Positions 6,544 to 13,197 of a stretch of DNA of 15,399 nt are shown here, in pieces. Every line of letters starts with the position of its first letter. The first letter of the stretch is position 1. Origin of the DNA: JACTUA01 sp035506435 (GTDB lineage Archaea > Halobacteriota > Methanomicrobia > Methanomicrobiales > JACTUA01); NCBI GenBank assembly GCA_035506435.1, contig DATJPK010000053.1:1-15399 (forward strand), in the 5' to 3' direction. The translations under genes were made by a program, and so were the position numbers. The notes under the pieces were generated by a model, which worked only from the letters and a program-made list of their open reading frames with translations, made no database searches and was not told the origin of the DNA.

Positions 6544-7725
6544 TCAACCGCCCTTCCTCTTGAAGTCCGCCCAGAGGGGCGACATGGCCCTGAGCCGGTC
6601 CACGACCCCCGGGAGCACCCGGAGCACGTAGTCCACGTCCTCCTCCCGGTTCGCATCGCCGAGGGTGAGCCGGAGCGACCCGTGGGCGACCTCGTGGGAA
6701 AGGCCGATGGCGAGGAGGACGTGGGACGGCTCGAGGGAGCCCGAGGTGCAGGCCGATCCCGTGGACCCGCTGATCCCGAACCCGTCGAGGGAGAGGAGCA
6801 TCGATTCCCCCTCGATGAACTCGACGGATATGTTCACGTTCCCGGGCAGGCGCTTCTCCGGGTGCCCGTTCAGCCGGGTGCGGGGGATTTCGAGGATGCC
6901 CCTGATCAAGCGGTCCCGCATGGCCCGGATCCTCGCGTTGTGCCCCTCGATGTCCGCCGTCGCCATCCCGATGGCCTTCCCGAGCCCCACGATCCCCGCC
7001 AGGTTCTCGGTCCCCGCCCTCTTGTTCTGCTCCTGCCCTCCGCCGTGGACCAGGGGGTCGATCCGGGTCCCCCTGCGGATGTAGAGGGCCCCGGCGCCCT
7101 TCGGCCCGTAGAACTTGTGGGCCGAGAGGGAGAGGAGGTCGATGTTCATCGCGTTCACATCGATGGGAACGTTCCCGACCGCCTGGACCGCGTCGGTGTG
7201 GAACGGGATCCGGTGCTCATGGGCGACGTCCCCCAGCTCCTTCACCGGCTCGATGGTGCCGATCTCGTTGTTCGCGAACATGACGGAGACGAGGATGGTC
7301 TCCTTCCGGATGGCCCGGTCGAGCTCGCCGGGGTCTACGAGACCGTATTGGTCCACCGGGAGGTAAGTGACCTCGAAGCCCTGCTTCTCGAGCCACTGGC
7401 AGGGGTGGAGGACCGCGTGGTGCTCGATCCTGCTCGTGATGATGTGGTTCCCCTTCTTCCGGTTCGCAAACGCGACCCCCTTGAGGGCCCAGTTGTCGGA
7501 CTCGCTCCCGCCCGCCGTGAAAAAGCACTCCTCCGGCCGGGCCCCGAGGGCCTTTGCCACCCTGCCCCGGGCGGTCTCCACCGCCTCCCTCGATTCCCGG
7601 GCGAGGGAGTACACCGACGACGGGTTCCCGAACCGGTCCGTGAAGTACGGGAGCATCTCCGCAAGCACCTCCGGCTTCGTGAAGGTGGTCGCCGCGTGGT
7701 CCATGTACACTGCGCGATCTCCCAT
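6544..7725 (-). CDS. iscS: Cysteine desulfurase, group I (IscS/NifS type)
   Basis: A 393-residue PLP enzyme that converts cysteine to alanine and an enzyme-bound persulfide. The N-terminus VYMDHAATTF, the PLP lysine K204 in SAHKFYGPKG, the AGTEN motif and the catalytic Cys C326 in the long loop STGSACTSG mark the group I (IscS/NifS) type. ATG 7725 gives the standard N-terminus and has GGGAGG a few bases upstream; the frame is open to 7836 but the extra residues do not match the family and cross the operator. It heads the seven-gene operon ending at tfuA and supplies sulfur to IscU and probably to MoaD via MoeB. The upstream region carries the 14-bp palindrome at 7817-7830, about 90 nt before the start. 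Confidence 0.95.
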   Translation of the reverse strand: MGDRAVYMDHAATTFTKPEVLAEMLPYFTDRFGNPSSVYSLARESREAVETARGRVAKALGARPEECFFTAGGSESDNWALKGVAFANRKKGNHIITSRIEHHAVLHPCQWLEKQGFEVTYLPVDQYGLVDPGELDRAIRKETILVSVMFANNEIGTIEPVKELGDVAHEHRIPFHTDAVQAVGNVPIDVNAMNIDLLSLSAHKFYGPKGAGALYIRRGTRIDPLVHGGGQEQNKRAGTENLAGIVGLGKAIGMATADIEGHNARIRAMRDRLIRGILEIPRTRLNGHPEKRLPGNVNISVEFIEGESMLLSLDGFGISGSTGSACTSGSLEPSHVLLAIGLSHEVAHGSLRLTLGDANREEDVDYVLRVLPGVVDRLRAMSPLWADFKRKGG

Positions 7726-7794
7726 GCCCCTCCCTGTGACCTGAGTTATCCCTCCCGGCATATGATAATCCCGCTCCGGCTGCATCGTGGGAAC

Positions 7795-7802
7795 CTTTAT
7801 CT
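7795..7802 (+). promoter_or_regulatory. TATA-like box for the XRE regulator gene
   Basis: CTTTATCT is centred about 25 nt upstream of the middle of the palindrome at 7817-7830, so the expected start of transcription for the plus-strand regulator falls inside the palindrome. A weaker TATA-like stretch for iscS (GCAATAAGAA on the minus strand, 7837-7846) has the same spacing from the other side. Confidence 0.35.
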
Positions 7803-7813
7803 GTTCCCGGCAC

Positions 7814-7831
7814 GAGTTCACAATTGTGAAT
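7814..7831. promoter_or_regulatory. Palindromic operator, copy 1 (iscS / XRE regulator divergent promoter)
   Basis: GAGTTCACAATTGTGAAT contains the perfect 14-bp palindrome TTCACAATTGTGAA at 7817-7830. The same 18 nt recur at 13198-13215. The copy sits between the divergent starts of iscS (7725) and the XRE regulator (7873). Its symmetry, exact duplication and position over both predicted transcription starts argue for a dimeric repressor site. The neighbouring helix-turn-helix protein is the natural candidate; no binding data support this. Confidence 0.75.
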
Positions 7832-7872
7832 ACCACTTCTTATTGCCACCGAGTACTGTTAAAGGTTATGGT

Positions 7873-8202
7873 ATGGTGAAGACTCCCTGCCAGCAGATCG
7901 TCTGGGACGTGCTGCCCGCCATCCGGGCGGCCCTCGCCGCCGAACTGGTCAGGAAAGGAGTGTCCCAGCAGGAAGTTGCCCGCCTTCTCGAGCTTGCCCC
8001 CTCCGCCGTCTCCCAGTACATCTCCGGGAAACGGGGATACCGGATCGTCTTTGAAGGGAATGCCGAGAAGCTGATAGGGGACCTGGCAGAGGAGATCAGG
8101 GAGGGAAGGGTGACGGACGTCACCGCCCGGATCTGTGCCATCTGCCAGGAGATACGGGGCACCGAGGGCGTCTGCACGGCGGGGACCAGTCCGGGTTCCT
8201 AG
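7873..8202 (+). CDS. Small XRE-family transcriptional regulator with four cysteines
   Basis: A 109-residue protein. Residues 13-57 form an XRE-type helix-turn-helix (VSQQEVARLLELAPSAVSQYISGKRG). The N-terminus TPCQQIVWDVLPAIR and the C-terminal ICAICQEIR...C block resemble the DNA-binding part of archaeal regulators (COG2522 type) that are often fused to a ThiN-like domain; here that domain is missing. C6, C88-x2-C91 and C101 are spaced suitably for an Fe-S cluster or a metal, so it may sense Fe-S status, sulfide or redox state (inference). ATG 7873 is used; it is preceded by AAAGGT at a short distance. The gene is divergent from iscS and shares an operator with it, which implies autoregulation. 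Confidence 0.85.
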   Translation: MVKTPCQQIVWDVLPAIRAALAAELVRKGVSQQEVARLLELAPSAVSQYISGKRGYRIVFEGNAEKLIGDLAEEIREGRVTDVTARICAICQEIRGTEGVCTAGTSPGS

Positions 8203-8216
8203 CGCCCACGTGGCGC
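8202..8216 (+). terminator. Weak hairpin at the regulator stop codon
   Basis: GCGCC and GGCGC (8202-8206 and 8212-8216) can pair around a CACGT loop immediately after the regulator stop. No T-run follows, so termination is uncertain. The rest of the gap to larE (8217-8295) shows no gene and no convincing TATA box. Confidence 0.2.
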
Positions 8217-8295
8217 GGCGGGACCGGTAAAGGTTATCCCCCTTCCCCGTAAAGCTCCTTCAGGACAGCGTTTCCGGGAACCGGCGTGAGGGATC

Positions 8296-9093
8296 ATGGA
8301 CCTGAACGGCAAGGAGCGGATCCTCAGGGAGAAGATCGGGAGCCGGGGATCCATGCTGGTTGCCTTCTCCGGCGGGGTCGACTCCTCCCTCCTCGCCGCC
8401 TTCGCCCGGGAGGTCCTCGGGGAGCGGTGCAGGGCCGTACTCCTGGAGAGCCCGCTCGTTCAGGGCGACGCGGTCCGGGAGGCATGCAGTACGGCGGAGG
8501 AGGTGGGCATTCCCCTTGACGTAATCCCCGTCCCGGTGATGGAGGATGCCTGCTTCCTCGCGAACCCGCCGGACCGGTGCTACCATTGCAAGAAGGTCTC
8601 GGCCCGGTTCCTGAAGGGACATGCCGCCGAGCTCGGGCTTGCCTGCGTGGCCGACGGGCTGAATGCCTCGGACCCCGGGGAACACCGGCCGGGGATCCGG
8701 GCAGGGGACGAGGAGGGGATCGCCCACCCGTTCATCGAGGCAGGGATCACGAAGGCCGACATCCGGGCCATGGCACGGAGGCGGGGGTACCGGTTCTGGG
8801 ACCGGCCGTCTGCCGCCTGCCTCGCCTCCCGGATCCCGTACGGCGAGGGGATTACCTGGGAGAAACTCCGCATGATCGGCGAGGCCGAAGGCGAGCTCCG
8901 GGGCAGGGGCTTCACCCAGGTGCGGGTCAGGCTCCACGGGCCGGTCGCCCGGATCGAGGTCATCCCCGGGGAGATGGAGCGGCTCTGGCAGGAGAGAAGC
9001 GGGATCCTCGCGGCCCTCCGGTCCCTCGGGTTCCGGTACGTGACCGCCGACCTTGCCGGCTACCGGAGCGGCTCCATGGACGAGGTGCTATGA
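8296..9093 (+). CDS. larE: LarE-type ATP-dependent sulfurtransferase (three-cysteine form)
   Basis: A 265-residue PP-loop protein with the ATP-binding motif SGGVDSS (25-31). LarE in lactate-racemase maturation transfers sulfur to a nicotinate-derived cofactor. Some LarE proteins give up their own catalytic Cys; those with three cysteines bind a [4Fe-4S] cluster and can work catalytically. This protein has C95-x2-C98 (RCYHCKK) and C175 (AACLASRIPYGEG), so it belongs to the cluster type. No larA, larB or larC lies in the window, so the substrate may differ. Its stop overlaps the start of sufS (ATGA), which indicates that the desulfurase feeds it. ATG 8296 follows GAGGG. It acts in the cytoplasm. 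Confidence 0.9.
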   Translation: MDLNGKERILREKIGSRGSMLVAFSGGVDSSLLAAFAREVLGERCRAVLLESPLVQGDAVREACSTAEEVGIPLDVIPVPVMEDACFLANPPDRCYHCKKVSARFLKGHAAELGLACVADGLNASDPGEHRPGIRAGDEEGIAHPFIEAGITKADIRAMARRRGYRFWDRPSAACLASRIPYGEGITWEKLRMIGEAEGELRGRGFTQVRVRLHGPVARIEVIPGEMERLWQERSGILAALRSLGFRYVTADLAGYRSGSMDEVL

Positions 9094-10274
9094 TACCCCC
9101 GGCCATCAGGGAAGATTTCCCGATCCTCTCGGAGGTCTGCTACCTGGACAGCGCCGCGACGAGCCTCTCGCCCGAGCCGGTCCTCGCCGCGATGGCGGAG
9201 TTCGAGCATGTCTACCGGGCGAACGTCGGGAGAGGGGTCCACCGGCTCGCCCAGGTCGCCACGCAGAAGTACTGGGACGCCCACCAGAAGGTGAGGAGGT
9301 TCATCGGGGCGGGGGGAGGGGAGCTGGTGTTCACCCGGAACACCACCGAGGCCATCAACATGGTCGCGCTCGGGCTCCCGTGGAAGAAGGGGGACCGGGT
9401 CGTCACTACCCTCCTTGAGCACCACTCGAACCTCCTTCCCTGGATGCGCCTCCGGGACCGGCAGGGGATCGACCTCGCCATTATCACGCCCGGGGCCGAC
9501 GGCACCCTTGACCCTGATGACTTCAGGGAGGCAGTCACCCCGGGGACGCGGCTCGTTGCCGTCACCCATGCGAGCAACGTCCTCGGGAACCTGGTCCCGG
9601 TCCGTGAGATCGGGGAGATCTGCAGGGACCGGGGGGCCCTCCTCCTCGTGGACGGTGCACAGTCGGTCCCCCACCTCCCCGTCGACGTCGGGGAGCTGGG
9701 CTGCGACTTCCTCTGCTTCTCGGGGCACAAGATGCTTGGCCCGACGGGGACCGGGGTCCTCTGGATGAAACGGCCGGTGATCGAGCCTCTTCTCCTCGGC
9801 GGGGGTTCTGTGGAGCAGGTCACTGCATCCGGCTATACCCTGACCAAAGGCTATGCCCGGTACGAGGGCGGCACCCCGAACATCGCGGGCGCCATCGGCC
9901 TTGCACGGGCAGTCGAGTACCTGGAGGCAATCGGGATGGAGGACGCCCGGAAGCATGAGCAGGCACTCACGAAGAGGATGCTCGACGGGATCTCGGGTAT
10001 CGGCGGGGTGACGGTCTACGGGCCCCGGGCAGAGGCGGACCGGATCGGGGTGGTCTCCTTCACTGTGAAGGGGCTGCACCCCCACGAGGTCGCGGAGATG
10101 CTCGACAACGAGGCGGATATCATGGTACGTTCGGGCCACCACTGCTGCATGCCCCTCGTGACCCGGCTCGGGGTTCCCGACGGGACCGTGCGGGCCTCCC
10201 TCCACTGCTACAGCAACGGGGACGACGTTGAACGGCTCATCGGCGCGGTCGACGGGATCGCGCGGGGGGCATGA
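9090..10274 (+). CDS. sufS: Cysteine desulfurase, group II (SufS/Csd type)
   Basis: A 394-residue PLP enzyme. YLDSAATSLSP near the N-terminus, EHHSNLLPW (110-118), the PLP lysine K214 in FSGHKMLGPTG, RYEGGTPN (258-264) and the catalytic C352 in RSGHHCCMP place it in group II (SufS/CsdA). It releases sulfur from cysteine as a persulfide; group II enzymes normally need a partner protein to take the persulfide, and no SufE or SufU is seen. Its neighbours suggest LarE or FdhD in that role (inference). The start ATG 9090 overlaps the larE stop (ATGA) and its stop overlaps the fdhD start in the same way, so the three genes form a tight operon. The frame extends upstream only as larE out-of-frame sequence. 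Confidence 0.93.
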   Translation: MIPPAIREDFPILSEVCYLDSAATSLSPEPVLAAMAEFEHVYRANVGRGVHRLAQVATQKYWDAHQKVRRFIGAGGGELVFTRNTTEAINMVALGLPWKKGDRVVTTLLEHHSNLLPWMRLRDRQGIDLAIITPGADGTLDPDDFREAVTPGTRLVAVTHASNVLGNLVPVREIGEICRDRGALLLVDGAQSVPHLPVDVGELGCDFLCFSGHKMLGPTGTGVLWMKRPVIEPLLLGGGSVEQVTASGYTLTKGYARYEGGTPNIAGAIGLARAVEYLEAIGMEDARKHEQALTKRMLDGISGIGGVTVYGPRAEADRIGVVSFTVKGLHPHEVAEMLDNEADIMVRSGHHCCMPLVTRLGVPDGTVRASLHCYSNGDDVERLIGAVDGIARGA

Positions 10275-11026
10275 TGTACCGGGACCTTCCCTGCACGAAG
10301 GTGAACCCCGAAGGAACGGAGGAGACCACCGACCCCGTCGCCGAGGAGGTGCCGGTGACCGTCACGGTGAACGGCCGGCAGGTGGCGACTGCCATGATCT
10401 CACCGGAGGGCCTCGAGGAGTTCGCACTCGGGTTCCTCTTCACCGAGGGCATCATCAAGGGCCGGGAGGAGATCGATTCCATCCAGGTGGAGAAGGGCAG
10501 CGTGAAGGTGATCACGAAGAACCTGCTGAGGGTCGTCGGGCCGAGGAGGACCATCCTCTCGGGCTGCGGGGGCTCTTCCTCCTTCCTCGATCCGGCAAAG
10601 CTCCCGAAGGTGGGCTCGGACCTCACCGTTCAGGCTGAGGAGATCTCCCGGTTCATGAAGGACCTCCTCAGGTCGGACATCCACCAGCTGACGGGAGGGG
10701 TCCATGTCGTCGGCCTTTGTGGCGACGGGCGGATCCTCTCGACCGCGTACGACATCGGGAGGCACAACGCGCTCGACCGGCTCGCCGGCCAGGCACTCAT
10801 CCGGGGCATCGACCCCGGCCGGACCTGGGTCCTCTCCTCGGGCCGCATTTCCTCGGAGATGACCCGGAAGTGCCTGGTCGCGGGCATCCCTCTCATCGCC
10901 TCGCGGGGCGCGACGACGACCCTCGCGGTGAGCCTCGCCGAAAAGAACGGCCTCACGGTGATCGGGTTCGTGAGGGGAGGGGGCATGAACGTGTACACGA
11001 ACCCCTGGCGGGTCACCCGGGGTTAG
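10271..11026 (+). CDS. fdhD: Formate dehydrogenase sulfurtransferase FdhD
   Basis: A 251-residue FdhD. The family receives sulfur from a cysteine desulfurase and places it on the molybdenum or tungsten bis-pterin cofactor of formate dehydrogenase. Typical blocks are LEEFALGFLFTEGII (48-62), TILSGCGG (94-101), TGGVHVVGL, AYDIGRHNALDRL, LSSGRISSEM and ASRGATTTLAV. C99 is the conserved sulfur-carrying Cys; the second Cys found three residues later in the E. coli protein is Ser (S102) here, as in a number of homologues. The start overlaps the sufS stop, pointing to SufS as sulfur donor. A hydrogenotrophic, formate-using methanogen would need it. The gene ends 6 nt before the convergent ttuA stop. 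Confidence 0.95.
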   Translation: MMYRDLPCTKVNPEGTEETTDPVAEEVPVTVTVNGRQVATAMISPEGLEEFALGFLFTEGIIKGREEIDSIQVEKGSVKVITKNLLRVVGPRRTILSGCGGSSSFLDPAKLPKVGSDLTVQAEEISRFMKDLLRSDIHQLTGGVHVVGLCGDGRILSTAYDIGRHNALDRLAGQALIRGIDPGRTWVLSSGRISSEMTRKCLVAGIPLIASRGATTTLAVSLAEKNGLTVIGFVRGGGMNVYTNPWRVTRG

Positions 11027-11032
11027 ACTGTT

Positions 11033-11914
11033 TCAGGGATCGGGATCCGGCTCGTTGCCCGTCTTTCCTGCCGCCCGGGCGAAGAGGGCGGCCACCTCCT
11101 CCTGGCCCCGCACGATTCTCCCGAGCGTCCCGGGGCGCAGGTGCTCCAGCCGGTCAACCATCCTCCGGACCTCGCTCCTGAGAGCGGTCGCCGCGTAGGG
11201 GCACTCCGGGAGCTCGCGGTAGATGCCGGCGACCATCCCGTAGAGGGCGACCTCCTTTTCCGGGATACGGAACAGGGGCTTGATCCTGCGGATGCCGTGG
11301 GCCGTTCCGTCGCTGACCGGCGGCCGGGTGAAGCCCGGGAGATCCCCCCGCAGGCAGTTCATGAGCACGGTCTGGGCCTGGTCGTTCAGGTTGTGGCCGG
11401 TCGCGATGGCGGTTGCGCCGATCTCTGCGGCGGCCGCTTCGAGTGCGTTCCTCCGGTGGATCCCGCACAGGCTGCACGGATGGTCTTCGCCGGCCGAGAC
11501 CATCGCGTCAAGGGTCGAGCCCGCGAGATCCCCGAAGGAGACCACGCGGTGCCCGACCCCGAGGCGGGCGACCGTCTCCCGGGCGACCTGCAGGGTGGCA
11601 TCCCGGTAGCCCGCTATCCCTTCGTCGACGGTGATGGCGGTAAGGCTGACGTCCCCGGCCCCGAGCAGGATCCTCCGGAGAAGGTGGATGAGGACGGTGC
11701 TGTCCTTGCCCCCCGAGAGGGCGACGGCGATTCGTTCACCCGGGCGGATGAGCCGGAAATCCCAGATGGTGCGCCTGACCCGGCCCTCGACGTCCCGAAG
11801 GAAGTGCTCCCCGCAGAGGTGGCATCCCCGGACCCGGTCCAGGTACACCGAGGGCTCTTCGCAGAGGTCGCAGCGGGGAACTCCCGCGCCCCCCCGCCCG
11901 CCGCCCTTCATCAT
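11033..11914 (-). CDS. ttuA: tRNA 2-thiouridine synthetase TtuA/Ncs6 family, without C-terminal zinc finger
   Basis: A 293-residue PP-loop protein. It has an N-terminal zinc finger (C15-x2-C18, C31-x2-C34), the ATP motif SGGKDS (67-72) and the three cysteines that hold the catalytic [4Fe-4S] cluster in TtuA: C147-x2-C150 (HPCSLCGIHRRN) and C238 (ECPYAA). The family adenylates a tRNA uridine and replaces its oxygen with sulfur delivered by a ubiquitin-like carrier, and such a carrier is encoded directly upstream with an ATGA overlap. The second, C-terminal CxxC zinc finger common in the family is absent; the protein ends in a hydrophilic NEPDPDP tail 6 nt from the convergent fdhD stop. Whether it modifies position 34 or 54 cannot be told from sequence alone. 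Confidence 0.9.
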   Translation of the reverse strand: MMKGGGRGGAGVPRCDLCEEPSVYLDRVRGCHLCGEHFLRDVEGRVRRTIWDFRLIRPGERIAVALSGGKDSTVLIHLLRRILLGAGDVSLTAITVDEGIAGYRDATLQVARETVARLGVGHRVVSFGDLAGSTLDAMVSAGEDHPCSLCGIHRRNALEAAAAEIGATAIATGHNLNDQAQTVLMNCLRGDLPGFTRPPVSDGTAHGIRRIKPLFRIPEKEVALYGMVAGIYRELPECPYAATALRSEVRRMVDRLEHLRPGTLGRIVRGQEEVAALFARAAGKTGNEPDPDP

Positions 11915-12105
11915 CCCCCGTGCGAGACCCGGGTGACCCGGATCTCGTCGTCGCTCCCGAGGAGGGTGTCCTCGGGGATGACCCTGCCGTCCCTCGAGAC
12001 TATCACCGCGGCCGGGTTTATCCCGAGGGAGAGGAGGACCCCGGAGACCGTGGCTCCTCCTCCCCCGAGGGTCCTCTCCGTTCCGTCCGGAAGATGGACC
12101 TGCAT
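11911..12105 (-). CDS. Small ubiquitin-like sulfur carrier (ThiS/SAMP/TtuB type)
   Basis: A 64-residue beta-grasp protein ending in VSHGG. It begins MQVHLPDG, with VIVSRDGRVIPEDTLL and DEIRVTRVSHGG later, as in ThiS/Urm1-like proteins that carry sulfur as a C-terminal thiocarboxylate. It overlaps the start of ttuA (ATGA), so its main client is probably the tRNA thiolase. The only E1-like activator in the window is MoeB at 5321-6067, which may serve both this carrier and MoaD. It is preceded by GAGG about 5 nt before ATG 12105 and lies 32 nt after the radical SAM gene. ThiS for thiazole synthesis, or a donor for TfuA, are alternative roles. Confidence 0.85.
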   Translation of the reverse strand: MQVHLPDGTERTLGGGGATVSGVLLSLGINPAAVIVSRDGRVIPEDTLLGSDDEIRVTRVSHGG

Positions 12106-12137
12106 TTCTTCCTCAGATCCAATCCCCCGGTGTCATT

Positions 12138-13145
12138 TTAAATGTCCCTGCATGGCGTGAGGTCGCACCCGGTGCAGGGCAGGCACATGGTCCTCGCCTG
12201 CCGTGGGTCGAGGCCGTGCCTCCCGAGGGCGTCCCGGTGGAGGCGCGCCAGGCGGAGGAGCCGCGCCTTCGACGGGCGTTCCACGGTGATCTCCCCCTTC
12301 CGGAGCGGGTGCGGCGAGATGGGCCGCAGTACCGGGATCACGCCCATGGCCGCAAGTGTCTCCACCCCTTTCCGGACGCAGGCGTCGGTCTCGCCGAGGC
12401 CGAGGATGAAATTCGAGGCTACGTGGTTCCGCCCGAAGACGGGGACCGCCTTTTCCAGCGATTCCAGGATGAAACCGAGGGAGAGGCCAGGGCAGTCCCG
12501 GGCGAAGATCTCCGGGTCCATGGTCTCCACGTTGTACTTGACCTCGTCGGCCCCCGCGGCAAAGAGTTCCGCAGACGAGGTCTGTGTCGGGTAGATGGAG
12601 ACGCCGATGGGGAGGTCAAAACGGCGCCTGAGTGCCTTCACCACCTCTGCGACCCGTTCGAGCTCCCCCTCCGGGGTATCGGCGACCCCGCTCGTGAGGG
12701 AGATTGCCTCCAGCTCCCCGCTCTTCTCCGCCTCCTCCACCATGGCGACGATGGTCGCGGTGTCCTTCACCTCACCCGCGAGGAGCGGGACCGGGCAGAA
12801 CCGGCAGTTGAAGACGCACCGCTCACTGATGGTGATGTAGGCCTCCCGGGGGCAGTGGCAGAGGGGACGCTCGAGGGTCCCCCGGGCGATCACCTTCCCG
12901 TCCCTGACAACCGCGACATGGTCCCCCTCCGGGACAACCCTCAGGGGAGAACCGGGGTTGATGGAGAGCCTGACCCTCCGGTCGCCTGCCCTGAGAAAGA
13001 AGGAGGACCCGCCCGCGCCCGGGCCGGCCGTTGCCATCGTCCTCATCCCTCCTGCGAGAAGGGATTCGTCGATGGCTGCGGACCCCACCGAGAGGATCTC
13101 AGCCTTCTCCGCTGCGGTCATTGCGTGGAATCTCTTTGCCACCAT
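12138..13145 (-). CDS. Radical SAM protein, biotin-synthase-related, with C-terminal cysteine cluster
   Basis: A 335-residue radical SAM enzyme. The cluster motif C110-x3-C114-x2-C117 (ERCVFNCRFCPVP) would bind the SAM [4Fe-4S]; C96-x-C98 lies just before it. The C-terminus has C321-x2-C324-x2-C327-x4-C332, fit to hold a second, auxiliary cluster. ISLTSG and VKYNVET are typical barrel segments. The family appears to be the archaeal biotin-synthase-related group; some such proteins are lipoyl synthases acting by sulfur insertion, so sulfur insertion is possible, but the substrate is unknown. ATG 13145 has GAGG 6 nt upstream; GTG 13172 is an alternative start. It leads the operon with the ubiquitin-like carrier and ttuA and is preceded by operator copy 2. 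Confidence 0.85.
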   Translation of the reverse strand: MVAKRFHAMTAAEKAEILSVGSAAIDESLLAGGMRTMATAGPGAGGSSFFLRAGDRRVRLSINPGSPLRVVPEGDHVAVVRDGKVIARGTLERPLCHCPREAYITISERCVFNCRFCPVPLLAGEVKDTATIVAMVEEAEKSGELEAISLTSGVADTPEGELERVAEVVKALRRRFDLPIGVSIYPTQTSSAELFAAGADEVKYNVETMDPEIFARDCPGLSLGFILESLEKAVPVFGRNHVASNFILGLGETDACVRKGVETLAAMGVIPVLRPISPHPLRKGEITVERPSKARLLRLARLHRDALGRHGLDPRQARTMCLPCTGCDLTPCRDI

Positions 13146-13197
13146 CTCACTCCTCACTTCCCCCTGCTCCACCGGTCACCACGGGGAGGGCCCGCGA

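Noticed and set aside
6193..7872. Long open plus-strand frame opposite iscU and iscS running into the XRE regulator
   Set aside because: It is antisense to two well-supported genes, its protein is Pro/Arg/Gly/Val-rich with no domain, and it arises from high GC at third positions. Only the part from 7873 is a gene.
7860..8237. Repeated TAAAGGTTAT at 7860-7869 and 8228-8237
   Set aside because: Ten bases with different spacing to the following start codons (4 nt versus 58 nt); it lacks symmetry and is not found at the other island promoters, so no common role is evident.
8577..9089. N-terminal extension of the sufS frame inside larE
   Set aside because: The extra residues do not resemble any desulfurase, and the ATGA overlap at 9090 gives the standard N-terminus.
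9060..10205. A 381-codon minus-strand frame opposite sufS
   Set aside because: Shadow of sufS; no ribosome binding site and biased, domain-free composition.
11027..11032. Search for a terminator between convergent fdhD and ttuA
   Set aside because: Only 6 nt separate the stops and there is no T-run or hairpin to call.
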